Shown: positions 33,465 through 45,709 of the stretch, in pieces
How the letters are laid out: every line of letters begins with the position of its first letter
Position numbering within the stretch: the first letter of the stretch is position 1
NCBI GenBank assembly: GCA_019722365.1
Contig: JADFUC010002327.1
Span: 248,001-312,000, forward strand
Length of the DNA: 64,000 nucleotides
Source: Lithospermum erythrorhizon
Taxonomy: Eukaryota; Streptophyta; Magnoliopsida; Boraginales; Boraginaceae
Direction of reading: 5' to 3'
Notes under the pieces: model-generated
The model's input: only the letters and a program-made list of their open reading frames with translations
The model's database searches: none
What the model was told of the DNA's origin: nothing
Program-made: the position numbers and the translations under genes

Positions 33465-36300
33465 TTGTTGGTCAAATTGACTTACGCTATGGAAATAAGC
33501 ATGCAAAAAGCAACGCCCCTCAACATAAGATTCCCAAGGCTTTCTTACTTAAATAAAAATAATCCATGGATTTATTATTATTCAACGAAGCGCAAAATAA
33601 TAGTACGGGCAAAGAGATATCATTAAACACCAAACAAGCTTATTATAAGAAAGAAAGCATCCACCAAGTTATCATAAGAAAACCATAAAAACCATAGCAA
33701 ACTAGAGTTTAAGACATGCCAAGAAAGACATAAGTCTACTACACAACAAGCATAAGTCTACTACACTTCCCCTTCGGGGATCATCACGCGGCATAAACTA
33801 GGAATAAACAAGTGCATAAATAAAGCAAAACACAAGAAATAAAGGTCCAAGCCATCAAAGTCCTCTAGTTTATCTGACCACCGCCGCCTTTGTCGGCTAT
33901 CGATCCCATGCCATCCGCCTCATCATCATCATCAACAAGATAATCTTCAATCCCAACCCGAGTAGTTAAGTAGTCGGATGCTTAAGTAGATGTCGGATGT
34001 GTACTGCACCCGCCACTCCCTAAGCGGTATCCTCAACCTCGGCCTCACTATCCAAATGCACTTCAAATATTTCGTTGGCCTTCATCTTCCTTACAAGATC
34101 TCCAAAACAGAAAGAATTTCATAATCCTTTGACATAGTCCTTTAGCTTTGTTTTCTTGAGAAGAGTTTCTTGACCTTTCATGAGAAGCACTTGATTGTCC
34201 TCTATAGCTTGTTGCCTCCTTGCAATCTCATGGCTTCCAAGGTCGTGCCCTAAACATCTTACTCCTCGCCTCATGAGGAGCCTCATCACCATTGCTATCA
34301 TCATCATCTCCAACAAGATCATCATCCTCTTCATCTTCCTAAATCCTCTCATCATCTACGCCCTCATCATTCGAAATACGTGGGTCCTCCAAATCATCAA
34401 CTTCCCTAAACCATTTCCTCCTCATCATGGCTGATCGCTTCCTCCTATCCTCCCGTTGAGTCAATTTGGCCTCCACCTCCACCAAAGACGGTTATCGTAT
34501 AAGCAATTGTACATAAACTCTAAAGTAGTCTTTGGTAATCCTATTTGTGCCCCCTATCAATGGCATGCAATTTCCTCTAGAAACACTATCTCCTCCCTAA
34601 AGACTCCATAATATGTGAATTTAGCATTCCATACCCAAGATTGCCTTTTGCATTAAGCCCATAGAGTGACGATGCGGAAGGCAATAATTGATTGTAGTGA
34701 TTGATACGCCACAAGCATAAACTCAGTAAGTCAATGAATTTACAACCCTACCTCGGATTCCTATCTTCGAGAAACTACCTAGACCAACGATCACAAAGCA
34801 AGTACAGCAATCTTGCCTCCCGTACAAATGCAAGTACGGCAAAGTATCACTCACCCTTCTTTCTCTTCGATACCCATTCCTAAACCTCCTACCATTAGTT
34901 CAACATACGCCGACTAATCTCTGTCCGGGCTGAGGCCACATATCAACCGCATAACTAGAAAAACCATTTGATGACAAATAACCCAAAGTCCTCTCTAAAA
35001 TTTCTCTATCTTATACTCAAATGATCTCCCCTATTAAACTCCCAACTTAATATTTAGATTTTGGTCACACAGAGCGCGAATGATAACATGCTCATAGAAA
35101 AGTAAACCCAATCCTAGCATGCTCATGTGGACTTACCCGTAAATTTTCTCCCATTTTTGAAATTTGACCAACTCCCAAAGTAGTCCCCTTCCAAGTCTCC
35201 ACTTCAGTAATATTCGCCAAGAATGCTGGCTTCCCAATTCCTCCCGCTATCGTCACTGATTTGGATTCATAAATCCCACCTGATAAAGAACAATCCTTGG
35301 CTAGAAGATTTAGATTTAAAAGTTCTTGCCTCTTTTTAGCTATTCAGCGATTTGAGGCCATTTTATGATAAAATTTGGAATAAGTATAAAGAATAATTAG
35401 AAGGAAAATGAAAGTAATTTTGAAAGCTGATAAAATTAATCTTTTATAAACGTTAAAGTATGTCAAGGGTACATGTGTATTAGGGGTCGGTAGACTGGGG
35501 AATTTAGGTTGAAATGATGAAATCGCCGATAGGGTATTTATGTGTGGTCGCTCATCGAGACCCCATTCGACTCGGGGTCTCGGCGAGCAGCTACTTGGTT
35601 ATTTCTCGCCCATCGAGACCCATTCGAGAGGGGTCTCACGGCTATGAATGCAATCGGGCCGCTTTAGCGCATCGAGACCTCATCGGTAGCGCGGTCTCGG
35701 CTTCGGGTCTCGGCGACTAGGTCGGTGCAGCCCTTCTTTCTATTTACCGAGACCTCATCGACAGCGGGTCACGACGGGGTCTCAAAACCAACAATAATTC
35801 ACAATATCAACAATCATCCAATAAATGCCTCCAATATCAAATTCAAAAACAACCCAAAACATATCCAATCAAAGAAAAATATCCTCTACAATATTACAAT
35901 CAATATCTTCAACCTCGAGGCATAACCATAATTTCCATACTACTAGCATCCCAACAATTCAACTCTACAAACTATTTCGGATAATTTGCTCATCATTTGG
36001 CTTATCATCCCAATAACAAGATTTTAATATAATTTAAACACATAGCACGCATAAGAATTTTAAAGGCATAAAGATATTTAGAAGATAAAAATCACTTACT
36101 GTGAAAGATCAGTTTTAAATTTTACGCTAATCCGGTTAAATTTGATCCTCGGGTAGTGATTTTGGTGGAAGAGTGTCCGCAAGTTGACTTACTATCCCTA
36201 CTTTAATCTTGAGATCATCGTTCCCTTTTGCATTTAATCCTGACTATGGACGCATTTGATTTCAATGTGTTGGTCTCGGAATGCGTGGTAATCGATTCTG
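33465..36300 (-). other. accessory region between RNase H and 3' LTR (degenerate extra ORF)
   Basis: About 2.8 kb downstream of RNase H on the minus strand is longer than a plain Copia needs. A possible start is at 35,361 (MASNR, then a stop, then a readable stretch ending about 35,080). Near 34,120-34,380 a frame carries an acidic run (EDEEDDDLVGDDDDSNGDEA). The first part faintly resembles the 'putative plant transposon protein' domain found as an extra ORF in some Copia lineages, but it is too decayed to be sure. No env features (signal or transmembrane segments) are evident. Confidence 0.4.
35550..35785. repeat. array of gagacc/ggtctc inverted-repeat units
   Basis: Four units spaced about 60-75 bp apart each contain 'cgagacc' followed 10-30 bp later by 'ggtctc' (about 35,556/35,576, 35,614/35,632, 35,672/35,693 with a second at 35,706, 35,748/35,778). 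Each could form a hairpin. The same words occur in the LTRs (about 41,785-41,975). The block is much more GC-rich than its surroundings. Confidence 0.8.
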
Positions 36301-36414
36301 GCAATATCGATGGCACTTGCGTGTCACATAGCACCGAACTTGACTGCTACTTGATCCCCGAAATCTTCCAAAGTTTGTTTCCCCATCCAAAAGCACTTCG
36401 AAAGCAACACAATT

Positions 36415-36630
36415 TTAACCGGCCACATATTCGCCTCCGCCGTTGATTAATGCAACACTATTTTGCTTCTTGCTTGACCATGAGGTAAGGCTATGTCCTA
36501 AGAAGTGACAAGTCCCACTAGTGCTCTTCCTATCAAGTGTGCAACCCAAAAAATCCGCATCCGAGTATCCCACAAGTTCAAAATTCTTGCTCATCGGATA
36601 CCAAAGCCCATAATCAATTGTCCCTTTCAC
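36415..36630 (-). pseudogene. Copia RNase H fragment
   Basis: A readable minus-strand stretch with the Copia RNase H signature: YSDADFLGC, DRKSTSGTCHFLG, LTSWSSKKQNSVAL and a decayed GGGEYVA where the family has a Glu-Ala-Glu-Tyr motif. It belongs to the large Copia element. Confidence 0.8.
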
Positions 36631-36879
36631 GTATCATGATCCTTTAAATCGCGAAGATGAGACTCTTTGGGAACGCTGAAACGAGCACACAAGCAAACGG
36701 CAAACATAATATACTGGTCTGTGGTTAAGATAAAGAAGACTACCAATCATACCTCGACATTTTGTCCTTTACTGACACTTGGTACTGGCTTCATCTTTGG
36801 TTTGCTTAGTTGATGTAGACATGGGAGTTCCGATCACCTTTGCATCTTCCATCCCGAATTTATTTATGAGCTCTTTCGA

Positions 36880-37660
36880 GAACTTGCTTTGACTAATGAA
36901 GATCCCGTCATCCATTTGCTTCACTTGGAGTCCGAGAAAGAAGTTCAATTCACCATCATGCCTATCTCATCCTCACTTGTCATCATTTTCAAGTAAATTC
37001 CTCACACAACAAATCATTAGTAGAACCGAAAATAATATCACTAACATAAATTTGAACAACCATAAGATGTTTGCCCTTGGTTTTAAGGAAAGTGAATCGT
37101 GAGCCTTCCTTTTGAAACCATTCGCAACTAAATGTGTGCTTAACTTCCTGCCAATAAGCTCTAGGTGCTTGTTTTAAACTGTAGCGGCTTTATCTAATTT
37201 TAAAAACGTGACCAGGATAATTAGATCTTCAAACCCGGTGGTTGTTTTACAAAACTTCCTCATCCAAGAAACCATTTAGAAAAGCGCTGACATCCATTTG
37301 GGCGTAGCTTTTGAACCAGTGATCAAATGGTTAGAATAATACGAATGGATTCCAACCTAGCCACCGAGCAAAAGTTTCAAAGTCAACTCCTTCGACTCGA
37401 TTATAACCTTGAACAACAAAGACGACTTTTTATTTACTAAACAAATAATCGCCTCTATCGTTTATTTCCTCGAAACCCATTTTGTCCCAATAATGGTTTT
37501 ATCATGCCAACCATGCCAAACTTTGCATCTTTCAAAATTTGTTCTAAGTTCTTTTGCATAGATAAAATCCAATCCGGATCCTCTAGAGCTTGTTTAATAT
37601 TAAGAGGTACTACTTGAGATACATAAGCACTATGAAGGCAAACATTATTTAAGGAGGATC
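36880..37660 (-). pseudogene. Copia reverse transcriptase, broken and active-site altered
   Basis: The minus strand enters the domain at ALEDPDWILSMQKNLEQ (about 37,600), continues with frame changes through the DVSAFLNG block (about 37,290-37,265), and reaches the catalytic segment at about 37,060-37,025. There QIYVSDIIFGST replaces the expected YVDD. Loss of the first catalytic Asp of that pair, together with the frameshifts, means it cannot encode active enzyme. Confidence 0.7.
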
Positions 37661-37776
37661 GAGTAGTTACCCCCTTCGAGAGATCACCTAGAATGAGATC
37701 CGGGGGATGATTCTTGACGATCCTCGTCTCCCTAGGTAGATCTTCATGTGTTCGCCCATGGAGATAATCATCCACC

Positions 37777-38400
37777 TCATGCTTCACGATTATTTGTTTT
37801 CTCCCCCATAGTTGATGCTTCCTCATTTGATACTTGGTTTTGAGGCTCATCACATCTTTGAGAATTCTCATCCACATTGCCACCTAATGAATCATCCTCA
37901 TCTAATACAACTTTCTCAACAAACGGATTAGATTCATCAAAGTTAACATGAATAGATTCTTGCACGCATTGATCCTTCTTATTATAGATGATAAATGCTT
38001 TACTAGTTTTAGAATAACCAAGAAAGATAGCCTCATTAGATTTAGTGTCAAATTTACCCAATCTATCTTTGGTATTAAGAATGTAGCATTTACATCCAAA
38101 AACTTTAAAGTAATCAATACGAGGGATCTTACCATACCAAAGCTCGTAAGGAGTTTTGTCAAGAATAAAGTCAAGGAATACCCTGCTGATAGCGTGAACA
38201 CACGAAGTCCACGGCATGTCCCAAAAATATTTCTTATGTTGCCTGTCCAATACGGTACGGCCCATTTCTGAATAGTCCTATTCTTTCGGCCTCCACACCC
38301 ATTTTGTCGAGGCGTTTTCGTGCCGAAAAGTTATGTTGATCCTATACCACCACAAAACTCCTCGAACTCCCTGGCTTTCGAACTCACCCATCACTTCTTA
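37777..38400 (-). pseudogene. Copia integrase, C-terminal part
   Basis: A readable frame from 38,265 carries the post-catalytic integrase region: KTPYELWYGKIPRIDYFKVFG, CKCYILNTKDRLGKFD and AIFLGYSKTSKAF. This is the classic block ahead of reverse transcriptase in Copia polyproteins. The upstream catalytic core (38,270-38,900) is only recognisable in pieces. Confidence 0.75.
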
Positions 38401-39499
38401 TAGCTTTGATTTTAAACTTTCATTCATGAGCTCTCTATAGCACAACTTAGCAAACTCTTTAAAAGCATCAATTTTAGCGCCACTTCCAAGAAACTCGAGA
38501 ATCGCCCACAATAACAAATACATATTTCGATCCACCCAAACTTCAACATCCATTTCACCAAACAACCATACATGTAAATAAATCAAGACGGTTTGACGAA
38601 CTAGGATTTATAGGTTAAACTTAAGATTTACGATTTTACCAAGCTGACATGCATCACAAAGTTTAACCTTTTTAGTATGTGAGATTAGGTAGACCTTTAC
38701 ATGAGTGCTTATGCAATTTAGATAACATTTCAATGCCAGCATTTCCACCCAAACCACGATGCCATAAACTCTCACATCACTGAACTATCTATGCAAATAT
38801 TACTAGCTTCAACCGAATCAAAGTTAACACACACATTATTCGAACGATAGTCATGCACAACAAATGAAGATGAAGCATTTGAAATAACACACTTATGTTT
38901 GGAAAAAATTTAACCTCATAATTATTTCACATAATCGACTCACACTTAGCAAATTAAACTTTACCATCAACAAGTAAAGTATTTTTAATCTTAAAACAAC
39001 CTTTTTACTAATACACTCCTTTACCTAGATTTTAAGTGTTTCGGGTTGCTAATGTAACTACATTTCCAACCGCCTTGTTACCAAGCTTTAAGAGCGGTGC
39101 ATCTCCCACATGCGCTCGAGTAATCAGCCAGTCCACCATCCAAATATTTTCTTTCATGGATGAAATGCCCTCCTACAACAACAACACAAAGTCAATTTTT
39201 CATTCGAGGTACCCAATGTGATTTGGGTCCTCGGGGTTAGTAAAGCATGGATTTCCTCACAATCCATTTAGGTCTTAGAGACTTGGGAGGCGTGCCCATT
39301 CTCACTAACCTTTGAACTGACATCTGTAAGATTCCTCGTGATTCCTTTTTCACAATAAGTGCAAGTGAAATGCGGTCTTACAAACTTGATACCGGACGAT
39401 TTACAACATTAAAGTGATAGAGTTATCATTTGAATAGCCTAACCCCTTTTGTTGGTTGGATAACGCTGAAGCTTCAAGAATTTCATTCAACTTCTGTTT

Positions 39500-40980
39500 G
39501 TTTCAAGGAATATGTTGAGTGATTTCGAGTTCTACGTTTTCTAACTCAACCTTCTTAAGATTTTGTTTAAGCTCCAATTTTTCAAGAATACCATCATTTT
39601 TTAGATTGGAGTCAAGCTTTAACAAAGTAACTTCATTTTCAAGAGAGGTGGTTTTAGCAAGCAAGCTTTTATTGGTTTTTGAAAGTTCTTTGTTCTTTTT
39701 AAGCAATTTTTCAAAGCTTTCTAATAACTCATTATAATTATTGCTTAACTTGTCAAAATCACTATTCGATCAAGCCATCATCACCAGCGAGGTCATCATC
39801 CGAAAAGAAATAGAGTTAAGAGGTACTCTCCATAGAATCTCGTGCCATGACATACCATTGCAAGTTTCAACTTCTGAGTCGGAATCGCCGACCATCATCC
39901 CAAGTAATAAGTGTATTTCGGGTTGAGACCTCTGGCTAGACGAGGACAACTGCCTGAGATGTCCGGCTTCGTTGTATTCAAAGCATGTTATCTCTTTTGA
40001 TTTTGCCCTCTTTGCCTTGCCTTTCGTGATTCCTTTCATAATTGTCATATTTCTGGAAGCCTTCTACGACCATGATCATCATATTTTTGAATTTAAGAAA
40101 GTTTTTGAAGTCTCTAGCTAACATGGCCATATCTTCATCATCATCATCGCCTCACTTTTCTTATTAACTTTTGAGCTTTGGCAAAATTTAAGCAAGTGGC
40201 TATTTTCTTTTTTGTCCCTTAATTCCTCGAGCCTTGTTCTTAGCAATTACTTCCTCTTCGCTTTCAAAGATCCAACATGCTCTTCGTGAGCGGTCTTGAT
40301 GTCTTTCGGCTTCATTTATAAGACACACCTTTCGCCAAACTCGATTGGACGCTTCATGATTCCATTTAACTCTTCTAAGGAGAATGTTCTCTCCCTAGAG
40401 AGTCCAAGTTGTTTGGATGATGTGTATCAACCTCGATGCATGTCTGATGGATTCTCCATGATACATTTCAAAGAAGTTTGATATTCTTTTCTAGTCAAAG
40501 TCGAGCCCTTTGTAGTCTTCACTTGACTAGAACCAACATGAGCGGTTTCTAGTGTCCCCATATCTCCTTGGCCTTTACTCAGCATCCTCGACTGAGCATA
40601 CCCTCCATACACATGGCATTAAAGTAATAACATGAATGGCTTTTGGAATTCAACTCCACTTTCTTTGAGTTCCTCATCCCTTAGCACTCATCCTCTTCCT
40701 ATCCACATCCTCAATTGAACTTCTACCGCGGCGCTAAGTTCTTCTTTATATCGCCTCTTCCACTTTGGTCAAGTTCCTACGAAATCTCATTAAGAATTTG
40801 ATACTTCACGGAAACGTAGCTGGTCCCTGATGATCACTCTCCATAATTTGTGTAGTCGATGCTTTGCACGTGATACTTGAATGCGCTGCACCAATAGTCA
40901 TAATTTGATCCATCAAGCAACGGGTGGCCTTGCACTCACCTACCTTCAACACAAAGTTCCCTAGCCACCATATTCCCGTT
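39500..40980 (-). pseudogene. Copia gag remnant with coiled coil and decayed zinc knuckle
   Basis: On the minus strand, a UBN2-type gag stretch (TLTRKEYQTSLKCIMENP) lies near 40,500. A zinc-knuckle relic, CFEYNEAGHLRQ, lies at about 39,980, with Tyr in place of the second Cys. It is followed by a Leu/Lys/Glu-rich coiled coil (KNKELSKTNKSLLAKTTSLE, 39,706-39,503). The frames are discontinuous. Confidence 0.6.
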
Positions 40981-41026
40981 ACTACCCACGATCTTTTTCT
41001 ACAAGATTTTAAGCTAAGACGAACAC

Positions 41027-41039
41027 GAGCTCGATACCA
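41027..41039 (-). other. primer binding site (initiator Met tRNA), one base short
   Basis: The minus strand reads TGGTATCGAGCTC two bases after the LTR end, which is the Copia Met-tRNA site (TGGTATCAGAGC type) lacking one A. Its position confirms that the right-hand repeat is the 5' LTR. Confidence 0.75.
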
Positions 41040-41041
41040 AT

Positions 41042-42411
41042 TGTTAGCCTAGATTAACCTTTAGAGTGGGGGCGAATAAGTGTTTTAAGTTAAGTTATTA
41101 ACTTTTTAGAGTTTAAATTTAATAACGCGGAATTAATGAACAAAAGGAATATATACTAACGCGATAGACCAACTACCCAAGCTCGAGAATGATTAGTCAA
41201 CAATATAAATAATCAAATTGATTAGCAATAAAATTAAGAATACTTGAAAGAAAAGAGTGCGAGTTAAATACGATACACACGATTTTAATGAGCTTCGGCT
41301 CCCCTATCGCCGACCGGCCGGCTTTCCAACCCGATTTCGCAAAAGATAACTAGCTCTTGAAGAAATGTTTGATTACACACAAGCAACTCTCTCAAGACTA
41401 TTATCAAACACCTAGCCTCCCAACTAAGCCGACAATGTAAAGCCTACCTCGCTAAGGATTTCAACTCCTAATCAACCTGGGACAGAACCAAGAACACACA
41501 CACCCAGATTTCACCCTTACTACTCAACCTAGAATAGCAACCCTATGCTTCCCACACAAGGATTTCACTCAATACAATAAAGGATTGAGAAATGTAATTT
41601 TCACACAACTAGGAAACTCTCTACAAAAGATAATGATGAATTAAATGTAGGAGTTATGACTTTGCTTTTTGATTTGCAATGAATCAATGCCTAAATTAGG
41701 TAAAAAAGATTTGCAAAAGTTTTTTATGTTTTAAAGTTAAGAGGCTTTTAAATAGTGCACAAAATTTAAGGTCGAAAAGCGTTCCTCGCATCGTGACCTC
41801 ATTGAGACCGGTGGGTCTCTCGATGAGCCTCGATGGATCGTGAGCAATCTGGCCATAAGTCTGCTTCAGAGTATCTCTATCGAGAGTAGCCGTATCCGAT
41901 CATCGACCCTATCGGTACTGCGGGGTCTCGATGGTGTCCTCGACCATCTGTGACCAGAACCCTTCCTCGATGTCTCGATGGTTCGAATTTTCTTTCTAAA
42001 ATAAAGATCGCTTGGGGCCAATTCTTTAAACGAAATGCATTAATAATACCATTTAAATGAGACTTAACCATTTAATCAATCTATACTTGTGATTAGAAAT
42101 TACTTTAATTACCGATGCAAACACAATAAGATTAAATCGCAAAAGTCATTACCATACATTTAAACGACAATATACTGTGAGTGGAGAGTTTCCTTTACAA
42201 ACGCCTATAAACAATAAAGAACACGAGCTCCTCAGCTTCTCAAGCTTGATAGACTCATCCACAGCCTCCGAACATTCCGATCAACATTTTAAGCCAGTTG
42301 GAAGGCTATTAAGGAATAAACCCGAATACATGTTCACTTGAAAATCCGGATTAGTTTGACAAACAATTTGTTATCTTCAAAATAGGTTTGAATGAAATAC
42401 CATTATTCAAA
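41042..42411 (-). repeat. 5' LTR of large Copia element
   Basis: The partner of 32,157-33,451. Its inner edge reads TGTTAGCCTAG on the plus strand. It contains its own cluster of 'tctcgatg', 'gagacc' and 'ggtctc' words at 41,785-41,975. It ends at 42,411 just before the acccc target copy. Confidence 0.85.
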
Positions 42412-42416
42412 ACCCC

Positions 42417-42814
42417 TCCACCCCAAACGCCTCCGAGGCTAAAATTTATTGAATTTTCATTTCCTCATCATCGCGAGAAGCATAGCCGGGTATTAAGATC
42501 CGTGATAGAAATGCTGCATAATTGTAGGGCCAAACTGGCCTCAAGTTGCCTCGGGTTTAACCATTAAGGTGGTTTGTTTGTAGTGTTCATTGAAAAAAAG
42601 ATTCCTTTTTATCTTTTTTGAGTTTGTATTAATTACTGTATTTCTTTAGAAGAAGAGAAAAGATTCATTTTTTAATATGTTTTTGGGTTTGTATTAATTG
42701 TTGCTTTGTTTGATGTAACGATTCGTTTTTTGTCCCATTATGTGAACATGGTTGTCATCTAGTATTTCTCAAACTCACTGTTAATTGCGCAGAAATGAAT
42801 CGAATCAATGATAC
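42417..42814. other. spacer between two Copia elements
   Basis: The first few dozen bases ('tccaccccaaacgcc' onward) continue the inverted-repeat arm interrupted by the large Copia element. The rest is AT-rich with no coding signal. The last 40 bases (about 42,775-42,814) resemble the sequence just inside the 5' LTR of the next element, including a TGGTATCA primer-site word on the minus strand. Confidence 0.5.
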
Positions 42815-43092
42815 CATGTAGATCGAATCTGTGGCTCGGTGAATAATTGAATCGGGGGAAGTTAACAATATACTTTCTAATTTGGGAGAGAATAGAATGA
42901 TTGATTAATTAATTGAGTTGACTACAAGAGTATATATACAAGTGTCAAACTCTAATTGATTATCTCTCTATCCACTAATCACTTTTTCTATCATAACTTA
43001 ATGATTATAACAAATCTCCAACTTTTTCAACTAACTGCCAATCATTGAGTAAGCTTAGCTTGGTTGCCAAGTGTCACTTGTAGGGGTCCACA
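42815..43092 (-). repeat. 3' LTR of second Copia element
   Basis: Collinear with 47,402-47,661 across 'aatatactttctaatttgg', the AT-rich middle and 'aactgccaatcattgagtaag'. The minus strand starts TGTGGACCCC beside a purine-rich tract. Confidence 0.75.
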
Positions 43093-43396
43093 CTCTCGCC
43101 AAGAAGCCGGGTAGGGTCAAGAAACACCATGCTCGGGAGAGTAGATACTTGTGTTGAGTCGATGGTAAAATCTTGGTTAACACATCCGCGACCTGCTTAG
43201 TAGTAAAAGATTTGTACCGAATCAATGTCGATGGTTTAGTCCTGGCTCATGAAATAATCGTACTTGCAATATGAAGGGCTGAATTATTATCACAATGGAG
43301 GCCATTGCATAACAAGTCAAGAATAATTCCAACCGCTAAAGACGAACCAACCATGTGACCTCCGCAGAACCTCAGCTTATCTGAAGAGATAATTTG

Positions 43397-44110
43397 TTAG
43401 AACCTTTTAAAATGATGCCTTGAGTTGCAATATTGGAAACATAGTTTAGCAAATGAATGAGAGCTTGTAGATGAGGTTCTCTGGGACTCTGCATAAACTG
43501 ACTTAACATTTATACTCGTAAAGACAACTGTGTCAGTGGCTGGTATGAAATTTAGTTTTCCAACCATGCTTCTATAATATTCTACATCTGCCAATAATGG
43601 ACCTTCAGTGTGAGATAATTTACTATTCGAAGGCAAAGGAGTGAGGTAGCCTTTAGAGTTACTGGTTGGGAATTGTAAACCACTATCTGCCAAGAGCTCA
43701 TGAGTGAACTTAATCTGAGTCATGAACAAAGAATCGCAGCTTCAATCAATTCAAACAAGTGATGACAATGTCATCTACATAGACTGCAACTATAATAGTT
43801 CCCTGTGCATTATACTGAAAATACAGAGAATAGTCATTCTTAGACTGCTGACAATTCTGCATAAATCAATGCACCGCCGAAGCTCGGGAGAACCAGTCTG
43901 AGGCCTCGCTTTTGAGCCCATACAAGGATTTTCTTAACCTACAATCAGTGCCTGCTGGAGCTTGAATGCCTTCTGGAGGTTGCATATACACCTCTTCATG
44001 TAAATCCCCACGTAAGAAGGCATTGTTGATGTCAAGTTGAAAAGGATCCCATTTATTTGCAACTATATAGACAAAATGCATCTCACTAATCTTATTTTAA
44101 CAACAGGAGA
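43397..44110 (-). pseudogene. Copia reverse transcriptase, two readable pieces
   Basis: The first piece (44,081-43,866) has QLDINNAFLRGDLHEEVYMQ and KSLYGLKSEASDWF. An intact VYVDDIVI active-site segment follows at about 43,786-43,763 in another frame. The second piece (43,729-43,397) has IKFTHELLADSG, the TPLPSNSKL word and EYYRSMVGKLNF of the RT/RNase H connection. Frameshifts lie between them. Confidence 0.75.
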
Positions 44111-44716
44111 GAAGGTCTCCATGTAATCAATACCATACTTTTGTGTGAACTCCTTACATTTCAATAGCGCCATCAAATTCTTTAAGCTTGACTTTTGTAA
44201 ACTACTTACATGTGAAATAGTTCTCTTTACCAGGCGTGAGGCAAAAAACTCCTATGTACTGGCTGGTGGTTAAAGCATTGATTTCTTTGTTCATAGCTTC
44301 TACCCACTGTGGATCCTTACTAGCTTGTTTATAGGTTTAGAAAAATGTAAAACAGATACTATGAAACAATGGTTAGAAGAAACACGAACATTAGTGCTAA
44401 GTGAAGCTCCCAAGGAACTCCTTATCCCATAACACACATATCTTGCAAATACAAAGGAACAATTTGTAACCTAGATGATCTTCTAGGTAATGGATTTGTG
44501 ACACAGACATCAGAACAAGATGCTAGGTTAAGAAATGTAGCTATCACAGCAGCTGGGCAAGATGTGTGTCACAGGAATAGAAGGAGAAGGAGAAGGAGAT
44601 GTAGAATCAGATGTGCCTTGATGCATATGGACTTGATCTGGTACCTCATGATGTTGTGAAACATGATCACTGCTTTTAGTCATAGGATAACATGGATGTA
44701 GGAGTCAAGTAGGAAT

Positions 44717-45709
44717 CTATAGCAAGGTGCTTCGAGGTAGTAAAGTATGACGGTGGAAAAGGAAAACAATTTCATGGAATGTAACATCTCTAGAGGTGAA
44801 AACATTTTGATTCTTTAAGTCATAAACTTTGTAGGCTTTCTTGCCAAATGGATAACCTAAGAAGACACAAACCCTAGACCTTGTATCAAATTTCTTACTT
44901 CCTGGTTTATTAGTGGCAACATAACACAAGCATCCAAAATTTCTCAAATGATCATATGAGGGGGCAGTTTCAAAAAACAATTGAAATGGAGAAATATTGT
45001 TAAGGGATGGTAAAGAAACCTTTTTATAAGGTATGTAGTAGTTAATAAACACTCCCCCAAAATTGAATAGGTAGGTTGGCTTGAAAAAGGAGGGCTCTAG
45101 AAGTTTCAAGCAAGTGTTTCAATGCTTTAACTTTCACAACTCCATTTTTCTTTGTAGAGTGTGGGCCACAACTGAAGCGATGGCTTGATACTTGACTAGT
45201 ATAATATGCATGCGATTTTCTTGAAAACTCACAGGCATATCACTTCTTATGACTTTCACTTTAGTGTTAAATTGAGTAGACACATATGTAACAAAAGCTT
45301 TTACGATAGGAAAGGCATTACTCTTGGTGGCCAACAAATGAGTCCAGGTGATTTTGCTATAGTCAACTATAGTTAGAAAATAAGAATAGCCATTGTATGT
45401 AGGTGTGTGATATGGTCTCCAAGTATCAATGTGTAAAAGGTCAAAATGTGCAACATATTTGGTAGAGCTAACAGTGAAAAGCTTCCTACATTGTTTGGCT
45501 TTGGGCAGATTTGACATATGTATCCTAGTCTTAAGGGTTGGTGCAGGCATGTTGTGAATATGCTTCATGCTTTCAAGAGGTAAGTAACCAAGTCTTGTAT
45601 GCCATAACAAGGAATCATGCAAAGATAAAACTTTTGGATGCAACATTTGACAAAGAAGCATTTTGAAATTGAAAAGAGTTGAATTCAACTTTATTGATAT
45701 TATGAACAT
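44717..45709 (-). pseudogene. Copia GAG-pre-integrase and integrase
   Basis: The frame from 45,709 holds LLWHTRLGYLPLESMKHI (pre-integrase), the PKAKQ segment, then the catalytic core with HIDTWRPYHTPTYNGYSYF and KVKVIRSDMP. A second frame from 45,109 continues with LPSLNNISPFQLFF, HLRNFGCLCYVAT and CVFLGYPFGKKAYKVYDL. One frame break separates them near 45,120. Confidence 0.8.

Larger units (their letters stand above)
32157..42411 (-). mobile_element. 10.3-kb Ty1/Copia LTR retrotransposon (SIRE/Angela-like size), degenerate
   Basis: Two related LTRs (32,157-33,451 and 41,042-42,411) bound the element, with a 5-bp target duplication acccc on both sides (32,152-32,156 and 42,412-42,416). On the minus strand the order is 5' LTR, primer site, gag, integrase, reverse transcriptase, RNase H, a 2.8-kb accessory region, polypurine tract and 3' LTR. 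The integrase-before-RT order makes it Copia. All reading frames are broken and the LTRs differ by many substitutions and indels, so it is old or poorly resolved. LTR length and the extra 3' region suggest a SIRE/Maximus- or Angela-type lineage. Confidence 0.85.

Noticed and set aside
34195..34434. Plus-strand Ile-rich frame, membrane-like
   Set aside because: It is the reverse of a catcatcat-rich acidic tract within the Copia accessory region and not a separate gene.
37948..38271. Plus-strand frame over Copia integrase
   Set aside because: Antisense shadow of the integrase frame on the minus strand.
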